This document shows, piece after piece, positions 1-7,717 of a stretch of 18,778 nucleotides of DNA (positions are counted from its first letter, which is position 1; each line of letters opens with the position of its first letter). Position numbers and translations under genes: made by a program. Source of the stretch: Pyrinomonadaceae bacterium (lineage in GTDB: Bacteria; Acidobacteriota; Blastocatellia; Pyrinomonadales; Pyrinomonadaceae). The DNA is taken from assembly GCA_026786155.1 (NCBI GenBank), contig JAJAYR010000157.1:1-18778 (forward strand). Reading direction: 5' to 3'. The notes beneath the pieces are model-generated. The model made no database searches, was not told where the DNA came from, and was given only the letters and a program-made list of their open reading frames with translations.

Positions 1-2
1 CG

Positions 3-431
3 GCTGTGACCTGTCTCACAACGGCTATTAACCCGACGTGGCGTATCGCCCGGCGCGATGATGCGCTTATTTTGCCGGACGGCTGGCGAATCGCTCGCCG
101 AGCTTCCGATTTAGGCGACATCCCGCTGATCGCCGGCGGCAGCGACGGACGCGGCGTACTTGTTTCGCAAATCGGATTCGACGGCGACGGTCGCGCCTAT
201 GCCTTTCAACGTCGCGTAACGGGCGGAACCTGGGACGCATTGCCGGACGGCGCGGTAGTCAGCGATACGCCGATACTTTCGGAAACTCCATTTTGGACTG
301 TGTATTTTGTCGGTTCGGCAAATGACAGAGCGGTGGCGGCGGTCGGCGTGGCGATTCATCCGAGCGGTTTAATCGAGCGGTTTCGCTATGACGGCTCGCG
401 GTGGATCGGTTTTGAAAACCGCACTTTCTAA
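3..431 (+). CDS. C-terminal part of a GspH/FimT-like minor pseudopilin (partial at left edge)
   Basis: The reading frame is open to the left edge of the window, so the true start, with its prepilin leader and hydrophobic helix, lies outside. The visible 142 residues are beta-rich and follow the pattern of GspH/FimT globular domains: LPDGWRI, then VLVSQIGFDGDGRAY, then VAIHPSGLIERFRYDG near the end. These resemble the 'LP.gv.i', 'i.F...G' and 'v.v...G.i...' strands of that family. A GTG at position 6 could formally start translation, but the product would lack any membrane anchor, so I read it as internal. The stop is 4 bp before the next pseudopilin start, consistent with an operon of minor pilins. 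The family call rests on weak patterns. It is more certain that this is a pilus-associated gene by context than that it is GspH specifically. Confidence 0.6.
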   Translation, partial: AVTCLTTAINPTWRIARRDDALILPDGWRIARRASDLGDIPLIAGGSDGRGVLVSQIGFDGDGRAYAFQRRVTGGTWDALPDGAVVSDTPILSETPFWTVYFVGSANDRAVAAVGVAIHPSGLIERFRYDGSRWIGFENRTF

Positions 432-435
432 AAAT

Positions 436-1812
436 ATGAAAAACACTTCTCAATCCGGTTACACGCTGATTGATTTGCTGCTCGCTTCGGCGATAATGCT
501 CTTCGTTTTCACCGTCTTCGGCGCGTTTTACCTCAAAGTAATCCGCACGACCGGCGAAATCAATGAAACCACTAAACGCCACGAGGACGCGGGTTTTTCC
601 GCGACCGTTCTTCGTAACGATCTGGAGCGCACCGGACATAATCTGACCGTCCAGAACAACCAGTCTTTTGCCGGCAATCTGCGCGTCCCGTTCGCGCCTC
701 ATCCCGACTATACCGTTTCCAGAACCATTACCCGCAATATGGAGACGACGGGAGACGCGCTTCAATCAGCCGTGCGGTTTCGCGGCAATTCGGAACTTAA
801 TTTTACCGGCTCAAATTTTAACGTCGTGGTTAAGGACGCGGAAGACGCATCGCGTTCGTGGGGCATTTCCCGGCAACTCTCGCGTGGTTCGGAAACCGTC
901 GAAATATCCGAAAGTCGTTCCGTTGTTCGCACCGTTCAAAACGCCGGTGTGGATTTTGATGTTCCGGTTAAACTGATTTTTTCTTCGAGCGGTTCAAACG
1001 CCGACTTTCAATGTCTCGTAACCTTCTGGCAGGCAACCCGCATTCTCCATCAAAGCCGGTCTCCCTGCACCCCAAGTTTCAAAACAATTGCTTTGGAAAT
1101 GCCGTCGGGCAGCATTCTTTACGATACCGAATTAAGCGCGAGTGAAGTCGTTTTGAGCGATGACAATAACAACGCCGTCCGCCTGCCGCTAATGCCCTTT
1201 TATGATGATGTCCGAATGATGTCGCCGGTGGTTCAAACGAGCGGCGGTTTTCTGATTCTCTCCGGCGATGTACGGAAAAACGTGATGAATCTGACGCAGG
1301 ATGCGCTGATTCGCCCGAATGACGGCAATCAAACGATTTTCATTGACATCGCTGCCGCGCTTCGACCGGGCGACGTTTTGTTTATCGCTGATTTCTTTAA
1401 TCAAAGATCGGTGCTGCTCGCCGTCGAAACGGTCGTCGGCAACATTCTGACGGTCAAACCGCTTCAGGACGGCAACTATCCCGGCTTTGACAAACTTCGT
1501 TCCCGGGATACGGATTTTGCCTTTTTCACTTTTCAGCGCGGCATCCGCGTCGTCAAAATTGCCGCGCCGGTTGAATACCGGGTCGGCGACGGAGGCAGCG
1601 GACTCTACCGCCGAACCGAAGGCAGTGCTTGGGATTTGGTTTTGCCGTCCGCCGCTAATTTCACTCTACTCGCGGACAACCAGCCTTCGAGTATGAATTT
1701 CGAGGTGTCTTTCGACGTTGCCAACGAAGGCATCGAAGCCCAACGAACCGTCCAGAACGTCCGGTTTTCGATTAATCCGCGAGCTTTGAACCGAGTTTAC
1801 GATGTCCGTTAA
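436..1812 (+). CDS. PilW/GspJ-like minor pseudopilin
   Basis: A 458-residue protein with a type III (prepilin) signal at its N-terminus: MKNTSQSG, then YTLIDLLLASAIMLFVF. Cleavage after Gly8 would leave Tyr at +1 and Asp, not the usual Glu, at +5, followed by the hydrophobic helix that anchors pilins in the inner membrane before assembly. I chose the ATG at 436 because only this start puts the prepilin motif at the N-terminus; the frame is also open upstream to 388. No good Shine-Dalgarno is visible and the preceding stop is 4 bp away, so translational coupling is likely. The remainder is a long beta-rich ectodomain, much larger than the roughly 200-residue GspJ. Length and position next to a GspH-like gene suggest a PilW/GspJ-type minor pilin that helps prime or cap the fibre. 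No homologue is recognised in the ectodomain. Confidence 0.75.
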   Translation: MKNTSQSGYTLIDLLLASAIMLFVFTVFGAFYLKVIRTTGEINETTKRHEDAGFSATVLRNDLERTGHNLTVQNNQSFAGNLRVPFAPHPDYTVSRTITRNMETTGDALQSAVRFRGNSELNFTGSNFNVVVKDAEDASRSWGISRQLSRGSETVEISESRSVVRTVQNAGVDFDVPVKLIFSSSGSNADFQCLVTFWQATRILHQSRSPCTPSFKTIALEMPSGSILYDTELSASEVVLSDDNNNAVRLPLMPFYDDVRMMSPVVQTSGGFLILSGDVRKNVMNLTQDALIRPNDGNQTIFIDIAAALRPGDVLFIADFFNQRSVLLAVETVVGNILTVKPLQDGNYPGFDKLRSRDTDFAFFTFQRGIRVVKIAAPVEYRVGDGGSGLYRRTEGSAWDLVLPSAANFTLLADNQPSSMNFEVSFDVANEGIEAQRTVQNVRFSINPRALNRVYDVR

Positions 1813-1834
1813 TTTTTAACTTTAGACAAAAAAA

Positions 1835-3676
1835 ATGACTAATATGAATACCCAATTCAGTAACGATGTTGCCCTTTGCCTAAATCCGGTCAATATCACA
1901 CTTTGCGCGGCATCTTATCAGCCGGACGGACAATTGAACCTCGTTCATTTTCCGATTGACGAGGATTTGTTCGACAATCTCAGCGAGTGGCGCGAATCCT
2001 TCGGCTATAAAACCGATGCACACACGATTTACCGATTCGTTCCGAGTTTGTTTATGGAGCAGACGCGCGTTCTCGCCGCCCCTGACTCGCTCCTGACGCT
2101 CACCGATTCCGATCTTCTCGAATGGCTAATCGAATCGGCAAACGGCAACGCGATGGGGACGGACGGCAGACCGCTCTTTGAATTCGCTTTGAGCGCGAGC
2201 GCGTATGATTTTACCCGCCTTCCGAATAATCTGTTAAGTTTGACCGAACATTCGCGGGAAAATCTGGAACTGACGCAGAAAACCTTTCTGCCCGCGATGC
2301 AGTCTCTGAATGCGGACCAACTGACTGCCCAGGTTTTTCTGCGCCCGGAATTTCCGACTCCCGCCGCGCTCCAATCAATCGAAACCAAACTTCGCGCGAT
2401 CACCCGCCATCTTTCAATCAGCGACGGCGAATTTTTCGCCCGTTTGAGCGGCAATGAAACAATCGCCGTTTTCACTTTTACGCCTGACGGAGTGGGCTTT
2501 GCGCTCTGGAATCCCGAAAACGGTCTTTTTCTCGAACTCGGTGAATTATTCGATTTGAAAGTGGCTGACGAACTGATCCCGCCCGGAATGGACATCGGAT
2601 CGTTTCTCGGTCAGATGTATTCCGAAAGCGTTCTCAATTTTCTGACCGAACAGTTTTATCAGCGCATTCTGCCGGAAGATGAATCGCAGGCGGCGATCAA
2701 CGTCAAGCGAATTTACTGGACGGCGACGAGCAATTTGTTTGCTCCCCTCGCCTTTGTGCTGAACGATTTTGCCGAACAAATCGCCTTACCTTTCGTCCAA
2801 ATTTCAGAGCCGGTCGAAGAAATTATCGTCAGCGGTTTGCTGCTCGGCACATCCGATGAAACGACCGTCCTGGTTCCGGCAATTAATCTCGCCAACGACA
2901 TCGCGCAGCAGCATCAGGCGGTTCTTGATGAAAAACTCGAAGTCCGGCACGACCACTCCCGCGCCCGAAGACGGCTTGCCGTTGTCTGTCTGCTGCTTCC
3001 CGTCGCCTGCGCGTTCGGTTTAGTCATCGGTTTAATCGTTAATAATTGGCGCATTACTGCCGCGCTCGATACCAGAACCTTTGATGCGACGGCGGAAAAA
3101 GCCCGGCTGCAACCGAAAATCACCAATCGTGCCGCGCTCGAAGGCAGTCAGAAATGGTTTGCCGATCTGATGGGACAAATTTTCGGTCTGCGAAAAATGC
3201 AGGGTGCTGCCCTCAGCTTTGCCGCCCGGCTCGATCCGCTTTTTCCGCGCACTGCCGATTTTTTCGTCAGCGATTTAAAAATTATGCCCGGCGGCAATTT
3301 TGAACTCAAGGGACTTGCCAGAGACGAATACGCCGTTTCCCAATTCGCCCGATCAATCGAACTGCCGCTTGAGGCGGACACGGAGAAGAAATACTTTTCC
3401 GGCGTGTCCGTCGAATTCAAACAAGGCTCGCGCATTTCCGATAAACCGGCAAGCGGCGGCACTCTGAACGGTTCTCTCCCGCCCGGTATCTCCGCTTTTC
3501 AGGTTAAAGGCAACTTCGCACCGGCAAGCGGTATCAAGGCGCAGGAAGCCAAACCTGCCGGCGCCCCGCCCGCCGGTCAGCCACCGCCGACTCCGGCAAC
3601 TACCACCGCCGCGCCGGTTAATCCCAATCAGCCGCCGACCGGCTCCCAGGTCATTGTTAATGGAGCAAAACAATAA
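1835..3676 (+). CDS. Fused PilM-PilN (GspL-like) alignment-complex protein
   Basis: This 613-residue bitopic protein appears to combine the jobs of PilM and PilN. Residues 1-375 are cytoplasmic and resemble a worn actin-like PilM/GspL domain (VALCLNPVNITLCAA near the N-terminus, EEIIVSGLLLG around 328-338). I see no convincing glycine-rich ATP-binding motif. Residues 380-403 form one transmembrane helix preceded by RARRR, giving an N-in topology. Residues 405-460 look helical, and 470-560 form a ferredoxin-like PilN/GspL periplasmic domain (FVSDLKIMPGGNFELKGLA). A Pro/Ala/Thr-rich tail follows (562-605). The role, by family, is to link the cytoplasmic ATPase to the periplasmic PilO/PilP complex. 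The gene starts 22 bp after the previous stop, and its TAA overlaps the next ATG by one base (TAATG). A GspL label would fit equally well. The fusion is the odd point compared with separate pilM and pilN. Confidence 0.75.
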   Translation: MTNMNTQFSNDVALCLNPVNITLCAASYQPDGQLNLVHFPIDEDLFDNLSEWRESFGYKTDAHTIYRFVPSLFMEQTRVLAAPDSLLTLTDSDLLEWLIESANGNAMGTDGRPLFEFALSASAYDFTRLPNNLLSLTEHSRENLELTQKTFLPAMQSLNADQLTAQVFLRPEFPTPAALQSIETKLRAITRHLSISDGEFFARLSGNETIAVFTFTPDGVGFALWNPENGLFLELGELFDLKVADELIPPGMDIGSFLGQMYSESVLNFLTEQFYQRILPEDESQAAINVKRIYWTATSNLFAPLAFVLNDFAEQIALPFVQISEPVEEIIVSGLLLGTSDETTVLVPAINLANDIAQQHQAVLDEKLEVRHDHSRARRRLAVVCLLLPVACAFGLVIGLIVNNWRITAALDTRTFDATAEKARLQPKITNRAALEGSQKWFADLMGQIFGLRKMQGAALSFAARLDPLFPRTADFFVSDLKIMPGGNFELKGLARDEYAVSQFARSIELPLEADTEKKYFSGVSVEFKQGSRISDKPASGGTLNGSLPPGISAFQVKGNFAPASGIKAQEAKPAGAPPAGQPPPTPATTTAAPVNPNQPPTGSQVIVNGAKQ

Positions 3677-4401
3677 TGGAAAAAATCAATCAACCACTCG
3701 AATCTTTTTTGAACGCTTTAGCCAAGCGCGGAGTCGCGGTCGCGGTCGCGGTCGGGCTGGTCCCCGCGCTGCTGATTTTATACCTCGGCTATTCGTTTTT
3801 TATTCAGCCGGGAATGGCTGCCATTGGCGAACAACAGACGCAGCTTAATTTAGTCGAAGCGGATGTCGCCAAAGGCAAAGCCGTCGAAGCGAGCGAAGCG
3901 GATTTCAAAAATGAATTTCGCCGAACCATCGAGCTTTACTACGAAACGCTTCCGCTGCTGCCGAAGGAAAGCGAAATTTCAAACGTGCTGTTCGGTGTTC
4001 AGACCGTCGCCGCCCGCAACCAGGTGATGCTGACCGGACTGACTGCCATTAAAGACGGCTCGAACAGTCCGAACGCCAAAATGCTCATCGAGCGTGAAAT
4101 TCCGGCTCAAGTGGTCGGCAATTACAACGACGTGATGCGGTTTTTTTACGATCTGTCGCGCCAGTCACGCATTTTAATCGTCCGTGATTATAACGTCGAA
4201 AGTGCCGTTTCCAAACAGAAAGACTCGCGCCCCGTGTTCGTCGCCGCCAATTTTTCGCTGCTGGCTTTTCACGCCCCGCCGAAAGCGGATTTCCCGACTA
4301 ACATTCCGCCCGATATGATGCCTGCCGCGCCGGTCTTGACGAATAATCCTGTTTATACCGAAAATCCGACGCAAATTGCCGCTCAACAAGGAGAAAAATA
4401 A
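3676..4401 (+). CDS. pilO: PilO-like inner-membrane alignment protein
   Basis: A 241-residue protein with a short cytoplasmic N-terminus, one transmembrane helix (about residues 20-43), a helical stretch (50-90) and an alpha/beta periplasmic domain. The stretch EIPAQVVGNYNDVMRFFYDL followed by SRILIVRDYNV matches the PilO pattern 'v.G.Y..l..Fl..l....RIv.v.d'. A Pro-rich tail (200-235) is present. PilO forms heterodimers with PilN and carries PilP, aligning the motor with the secretin across the periplasm. The ATG overlaps the preceding stop, and this gene's own TAA overlaps the next ATG (TAATG), so the three genes are translationally coupled. The TM-coding region contains a short GTCGCG tandem repeat at 3733-3754 that encodes the Ala-Val run. 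Confidence 0.8.
   Translation: MEKINQPLESFLNALAKRGVAVAVAVGLVPALLILYLGYSFFIQPGMAAIGEQQTQLNLVEADVAKGKAVEASEADFKNEFRRTIELYYETLPLLPKESEISNVLFGVQTVAARNQVMLTGLTAIKDGSNSPNAKMLIEREIPAQVVGNYNDVMRFFYDLSRQSRILIVRDYNVESAVSKQKDSRPVFVAANFSLLAFHAPPKADFPTNIPPDMMPAAPVLTNNPVYTENPTQIAAQQGEK
4388..4393 (+). promoter_or_regulatory. Shine-Dalgarno AAGGAG for the PilP/GspC-like gene
   Basis: A perfect AAGGAG lies 7 bases before the ATG at 4401, inside the last codons of pilO. It fixes the downstream start and is the strongest ribosome-binding site in the block. Several other genes here have none. Confidence 0.8.
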
Positions 4402-5222
4402 TGCTTTCCAAAAATTATTACTACATTCTCGGAATCTGTCTCGCCAGCGCGTTGGCAACCGTTCTGATGGCGGCAGTCGGCGGCTTCGCTCTCAGCGCGT
4501 TCGGTTCTTTCGGCAAAACCGAAACGGCGGTTACTCCCGCGCCGTTTCCACGCCTGACCGATGGTTTACAGGCACAGCTTAATACGGCGCTCGTCCCGGA
4601 ATTTCCGTTTGCTTTTCAAGCTGACGGTAATCCGTTTGCCGATAAATCCGGTGTCTCCGACGTTTCGTTATCCGGCAAACAAAGCAATCCGACTTCTGTG
4701 CTGCGCGATGTTGTCGGTAACAGCAACATTAACAGCAGCGGCGTTAAACCGCCCGTTTTACCTCAAATGCCGCCGCTTTCCAATCCGTTCGGTGAACAAC
4801 TCGCGCCGCCGCCGCCGCCGAATCTAGTTCCGGTCAAACAGCCGCCGATTGACACCAAAGAACTGGTAGCCGAACGTCAGCGGCAGATTAAGTTGGGACA
4901 ACCCGCGCCGTCGCTGCCGAGCGTTTACGGCATTGATGAGGTCAAGCCCTACGGGATCGTCGGCAGCGGTTCAAACAATCGCGTCAAACTTTATTCAGCG
5001 GCAACCGGGGCGCGATTCTCCGTCGCATCCGGGACACGCTTTCGTGACGGCACGATTGATTCAATCAGTAATGAAGGTGTCACGTTTCGCCGAAATAGCG
5101 GTGAGACGGTCGTTAGTCGGTGGGTGAAAAACACCGGCGATAAAACCGATCAGCCCGACGCGCCGATTATGCGCGTCGAACCTTCGAGAGTGCCGCAGCT
5201 TAGTGATAATAATCGCCCCTAA
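4401..5222 (+). CDS. PilP/GspC-like periplasmic linker protein
   Basis: A 273-residue protein with one N-terminal transmembrane helix (about residues 9-34) and no lipobox cysteine after it, unlike the usual lipoprotein PilP. A long low-complexity linker rich in Pro, Asn and Ser follows (40-172, including a run of six prolines near 135-140). It ends in a small beta domain (about 175-242: VYGIDEVKPYGIVG, then KLYSAATGARFSVASG, then GTIDSISNEGVTFRR), which follows the strand pattern of the PilP / GspC HR domain that docks onto the secretin N0 domain. Its place between pilO and the secretin gene is the classical pilP position. Membrane anchoring by a helix is more GspC-like, so I use a combined label. 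The start is well supported by AAGGAG. Confidence 0.7.
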   Translation: MLSKNYYYILGICLASALATVLMAAVGGFALSAFGSFGKTETAVTPAPFPRLTDGLQAQLNTALVPEFPFAFQADGNPFADKSGVSDVSLSGKQSNPTSVLRDVVGNSNINSSGVKPPVLPQMPPLSNPFGEQLAPPPPPNLVPVKQPPIDTKELVAERQRQIKLGQPAPSLPSVYGIDEVKPYGIVGSGSNNRVKLYSAATGARFSVASGTRFRDGTIDSISNEGVTFRRNSGETVVSRWVKNTGDKTDQPDAPIMRVEPSRVPQLSDNNRP

Positions 5223-5276
5223 AAAATAAGTTTTCAGAATAGTCCAATAATGACAAATTTGTAGAGAGGAAAAAAT

Positions 5277-7673
5277 ATGCTTCGCAACATTTCAATTTTA
5301 GTTTTAGTTTTCTATTTTTTAGTGATTTGTCCCCCAATCGGCTTTGCCCAGAGCGCTCCGAATCGAGAAAAAAATCGAACGACCGGCGTGGTTATCACCG
5401 GCGCAACTTCTCCTGACGCTGATCAGTCGGATGCGAAAAAACGCGCCAAAAAAGAACGCGTCGCCCGAAACGCGACAGACAAAGACCGCCGGGCGCAGGA
5501 AAAAGCTGAATCGGCAAGCATCGAAGCCGAGCGTATCGCCAAAGAAAAAGCCGATCAGGAAAGAGCTGAAGCGGATCGTCTCGCGGCGGAAAAACTCGAT
5601 AAAGCGACCGCCGATGCCGCTCGCCTTGCTAAATTGAATGCCGAACTCGAAGCCGAACGTCGGCGGAAGGAAAACGAATTACGCGACGCGCAAAAAAACG
5701 CCGTCGAAGAAAAAGCGCGACTGCTCGCCCAGTCTGAAGCCGATAAACAAAAATTAATCGAGCAGGCGGAATGCGAAGAAAATCAGCGGAAAGCCGAACT
5801 TGCCGCCAAAGAACAGCAAATTATCCTGGCGCGAATCGAGTCTGAACGGATGGCTAAAGAAAATACCGAATTGCAGGCGAAGAACAAGGACGCGAAACGC
5901 CTCGCCGACGAAGCCGAACAAAAGCGTATCACGGCTGAAAACGCCCTGAATGACGCGAACCGGCTCGCCAAAGAAGTCGCTGATAAAGCGGCGGTTTCGG
6001 AAGCGGCTCGTCTCGAAGCCGAACGGCTGACCGCCGAGAAAACTGCCGCTGAAAAACCGCTGACCGAAGCGGCTCGCCTCAAAATGATTGCGATGACCGC
6101 CGAGCGAATGCGTTTTCTGAACGCTGCCGATGCCGTCAAATATGTATCGCCGGACGCTGACACGCTTCCCGATATTGAAGCATCGCTGTCTAAAGCAGTG
6201 GCGGCAAATCGCCGTCTCGTCAGAGAAATCGCTTTTTGCGACGATCCTGATTTCGTCGCCGCTCCGCTCAATCTGGAATTATCCGCCGACGATAATTTCG
6301 GCGAATTCCTGAGTGATCTGCGCGGTCAATTCGGCGTCAATTTTCTGCCGGACGCGGAAATTCTCGAACTGCCCGTGCGCGTCAACGTCGAAAATGTTCC
6401 CTGGAACATCGTTTTATGTCAGCAAGCCGGAATTCTGGATATTGATATAAGAATGGTCGGCGCAAATACGCTTTCGCTCATTCGTCGCAGCAAACTGCTG
6501 ACTTTGCAGGATTCCCGTCGTAAAACCGCTCCGACCCGCACGGAATTTATCAAACTTAAATACCTGCGTCCGAAATCGGGCGTTCAAAGTAATCTGGCTG
6601 GCAAATCAACCGGCACGGCATCTTTAGAATCGCTCGAACAAACTGTGCAGAAAATACTGCAAGCCGGCGGCGACAATCGCGGGAGTATTTCTCAAGTTCC
6701 CGGACGCTCGGAGTTTTTTATCACGGCGACCGAAGAACAACTCGCCCAAATTCGGGAAGTGATTGAAAAAGCCGACCGTCCGACTTATCGCGTGGATGTT
6801 TACGGTTTGGTTTACACCATCAATGAAAATCGCCTGAAAGATGTCGGTTCGCAGTTGTCGGCGGTCGTCAATACGGGCGGTCGCATCAGCGGTTTGACCA
6901 CTCTTCCTTCCCAACAGCAAGGCGGCACAACGGGCGGCACTAATCAAAACGGATCGTTTATCGGATCGCCGTTTTCGCAGCCGGGCGGACTGCAAGCCGG
7001 TGCGCCGAATACCATCTTGGCAGCGCGGGCGAGTTTGGGATTGGTTGATTTTAATTACCAGCTTTCCCTGCTCGAACAACTCGGCATCGCCCGGCGCGTC
7101 GAAAAACCGTTTCTGAGCGTCAAGGACGGTTCGACCGGCACGTTTGAAAACGGAACTCAAATTCCGGTGGTTATTCAGGCTCTGAACAATCTCGGCGGCG
7201 GGGGCGGCGGTTCGATTGAATTCATCAACGCCGGAACGACTCTCAACGTCTCGCCGCAAGTTATTGAAACGGCTGACGGCATACCGTCGCTCGTCAATTT
7301 GACACTGCGCCTTGAATCGAACACGCCCGATTTGTCCATTACGACTTCGGGCAACGTGCCGAGCGTTAATTCGCGGCGGTTGCAGAGTGAAATCACGCTC
7401 GCCCCCGGAACGGCGTTTATCTCCGGCGGCAGCAACGACACGGGCGATTCCAACACGGTTTCGCGCACTCCGGTCTTAGGCGAACTACCGATTATCGGGA
7501 ATTTTTTCCGGCGTAAAACCAAATCGCGCACCGATAATAAATTGTATTTCGCCGTCTGGGTGCAGATTTCACTTGATGACGGTTCATCGCCGATTCCGAC
7601 CGATACGTTAAACACGACCTTTCCGACACCGCCCGCGATGGAGGCTCCGCTCCGTTTGCCGAAGAAGCCCTAG
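5277..7673 (+). CDS. pilQ: PilQ/GspD-family secretin with long coiled-coil insertion
   Basis: A 798-residue outer-membrane secretin. Residues 1-25 are a Sec signal peptide ending near FAQS. Residues 50-280 are an uninterrupted Ala/Glu/Lys/Arg-rich coiled coil of TolA-like composition. Residues 330-405 form a secretin/TonB short N-terminal (STN/N0) domain (LNLELSADDNFGEFLSDLRG...VNVENVPWNIVL). Residues 424-503 form an N1-type domain (FIKLKYLRP ... FFITATEEQLAQIREVIEKA). Residues 575-765 are the pore domain, with the secretin signature TPVLGELPIIGNFFRRK at 731-747. A Gly-rich stretch (639-645) sits within the barrel region. Upstream AGAGGA at 5265-5270 supports the ATG. The gene comes 54 bp after the PilP-like gene. 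The protein would form the pore through which the fibre exits. PilQ and GspD cannot be separated by eye; the order after PilMN-O-P favours PilQ. Confidence 0.88.
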   Translation: MLRNISILVLVFYFLVICPPIGFAQSAPNREKNRTTGVVITGATSPDADQSDAKKRAKKERVARNATDKDRRAQEKAESASIEAERIAKEKADQERAEADRLAAEKLDKATADAARLAKLNAELEAERRRKENELRDAQKNAVEEKARLLAQSEADKQKLIEQAECEENQRKAELAAKEQQIILARIESERMAKENTELQAKNKDAKRLADEAEQKRITAENALNDANRLAKEVADKAAVSEAARLEAERLTAEKTAAEKPLTEAARLKMIAMTAERMRFLNAADAVKYVSPDADTLPDIEASLSKAVAANRRLVREIAFCDDPDFVAAPLNLELSADDNFGEFLSDLRGQFGVNFLPDAEILELPVRVNVENVPWNIVLCQQAGILDIDIRMVGANTLSLIRRSKLLTLQDSRRKTAPTRTEFIKLKYLRPKSGVQSNLAGKSTGTASLESLEQTVQKILQAGGDNRGSISQVPGRSEFFITATEEQLAQIREVIEKADRPTYRVDVYGLVYTINENRLKDVGSQLSAVVNTGGRISGLTTLPSQQQGGTTGGTNQNGSFIGSPFSQPGGLQAGAPNTILAARASLGLVDFNYQLSLLEQLGIARRVEKPFLSVKDGSTGTFENGTQIPVVIQALNNLGGGGGGSIEFINAGTTLNVSPQVIETADGIPSLVNLTLRLESNTPDLSITTSGNVPSVNSRRLQSEITLAPGTAFISGGSNDTGDSNTVSRTPVLGELPIIGNFFRRKTKSRTDNKLYFAVWVQISLDDGSSPIPTDTLNTTFPTPPAMEAPLRLPKKP

Positions 7674-7717
7674 TAAATCGGTGCAACTCTCACTCAAGAA
7701 AAATCAGGAACAGACTA

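Noticed and set aside
3733..3754. GTCGCG tandem repeat in pilO as a phase-variation switch
   Set aside because: The unit is 6 bp, so slippage would keep the frame and only change the TM helix by two residues. Three copies are too few for rapid slippage.
5783..6271. A - strand frame of 162 residues rich in Ala, Ser and Arg
   Set aside because: It is the antisense of the repetitive coiled-coil segment of the secretin; low complexity explains the missing stops.
7197..7218. G-rich run in the secretin gene as a regulatory G-quadruplex
   Set aside because: It is explained by a poly-Gly stretch in the pore domain (residues 639-645), and the G runs are mostly two bases long.
6624..7259. A 211-residue - strand frame opposite the secretin pore domain
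   Set aside because: The + strand here carries the conserved secretin N1 and pore sequence; the - strand frame has no start signal or known motif.
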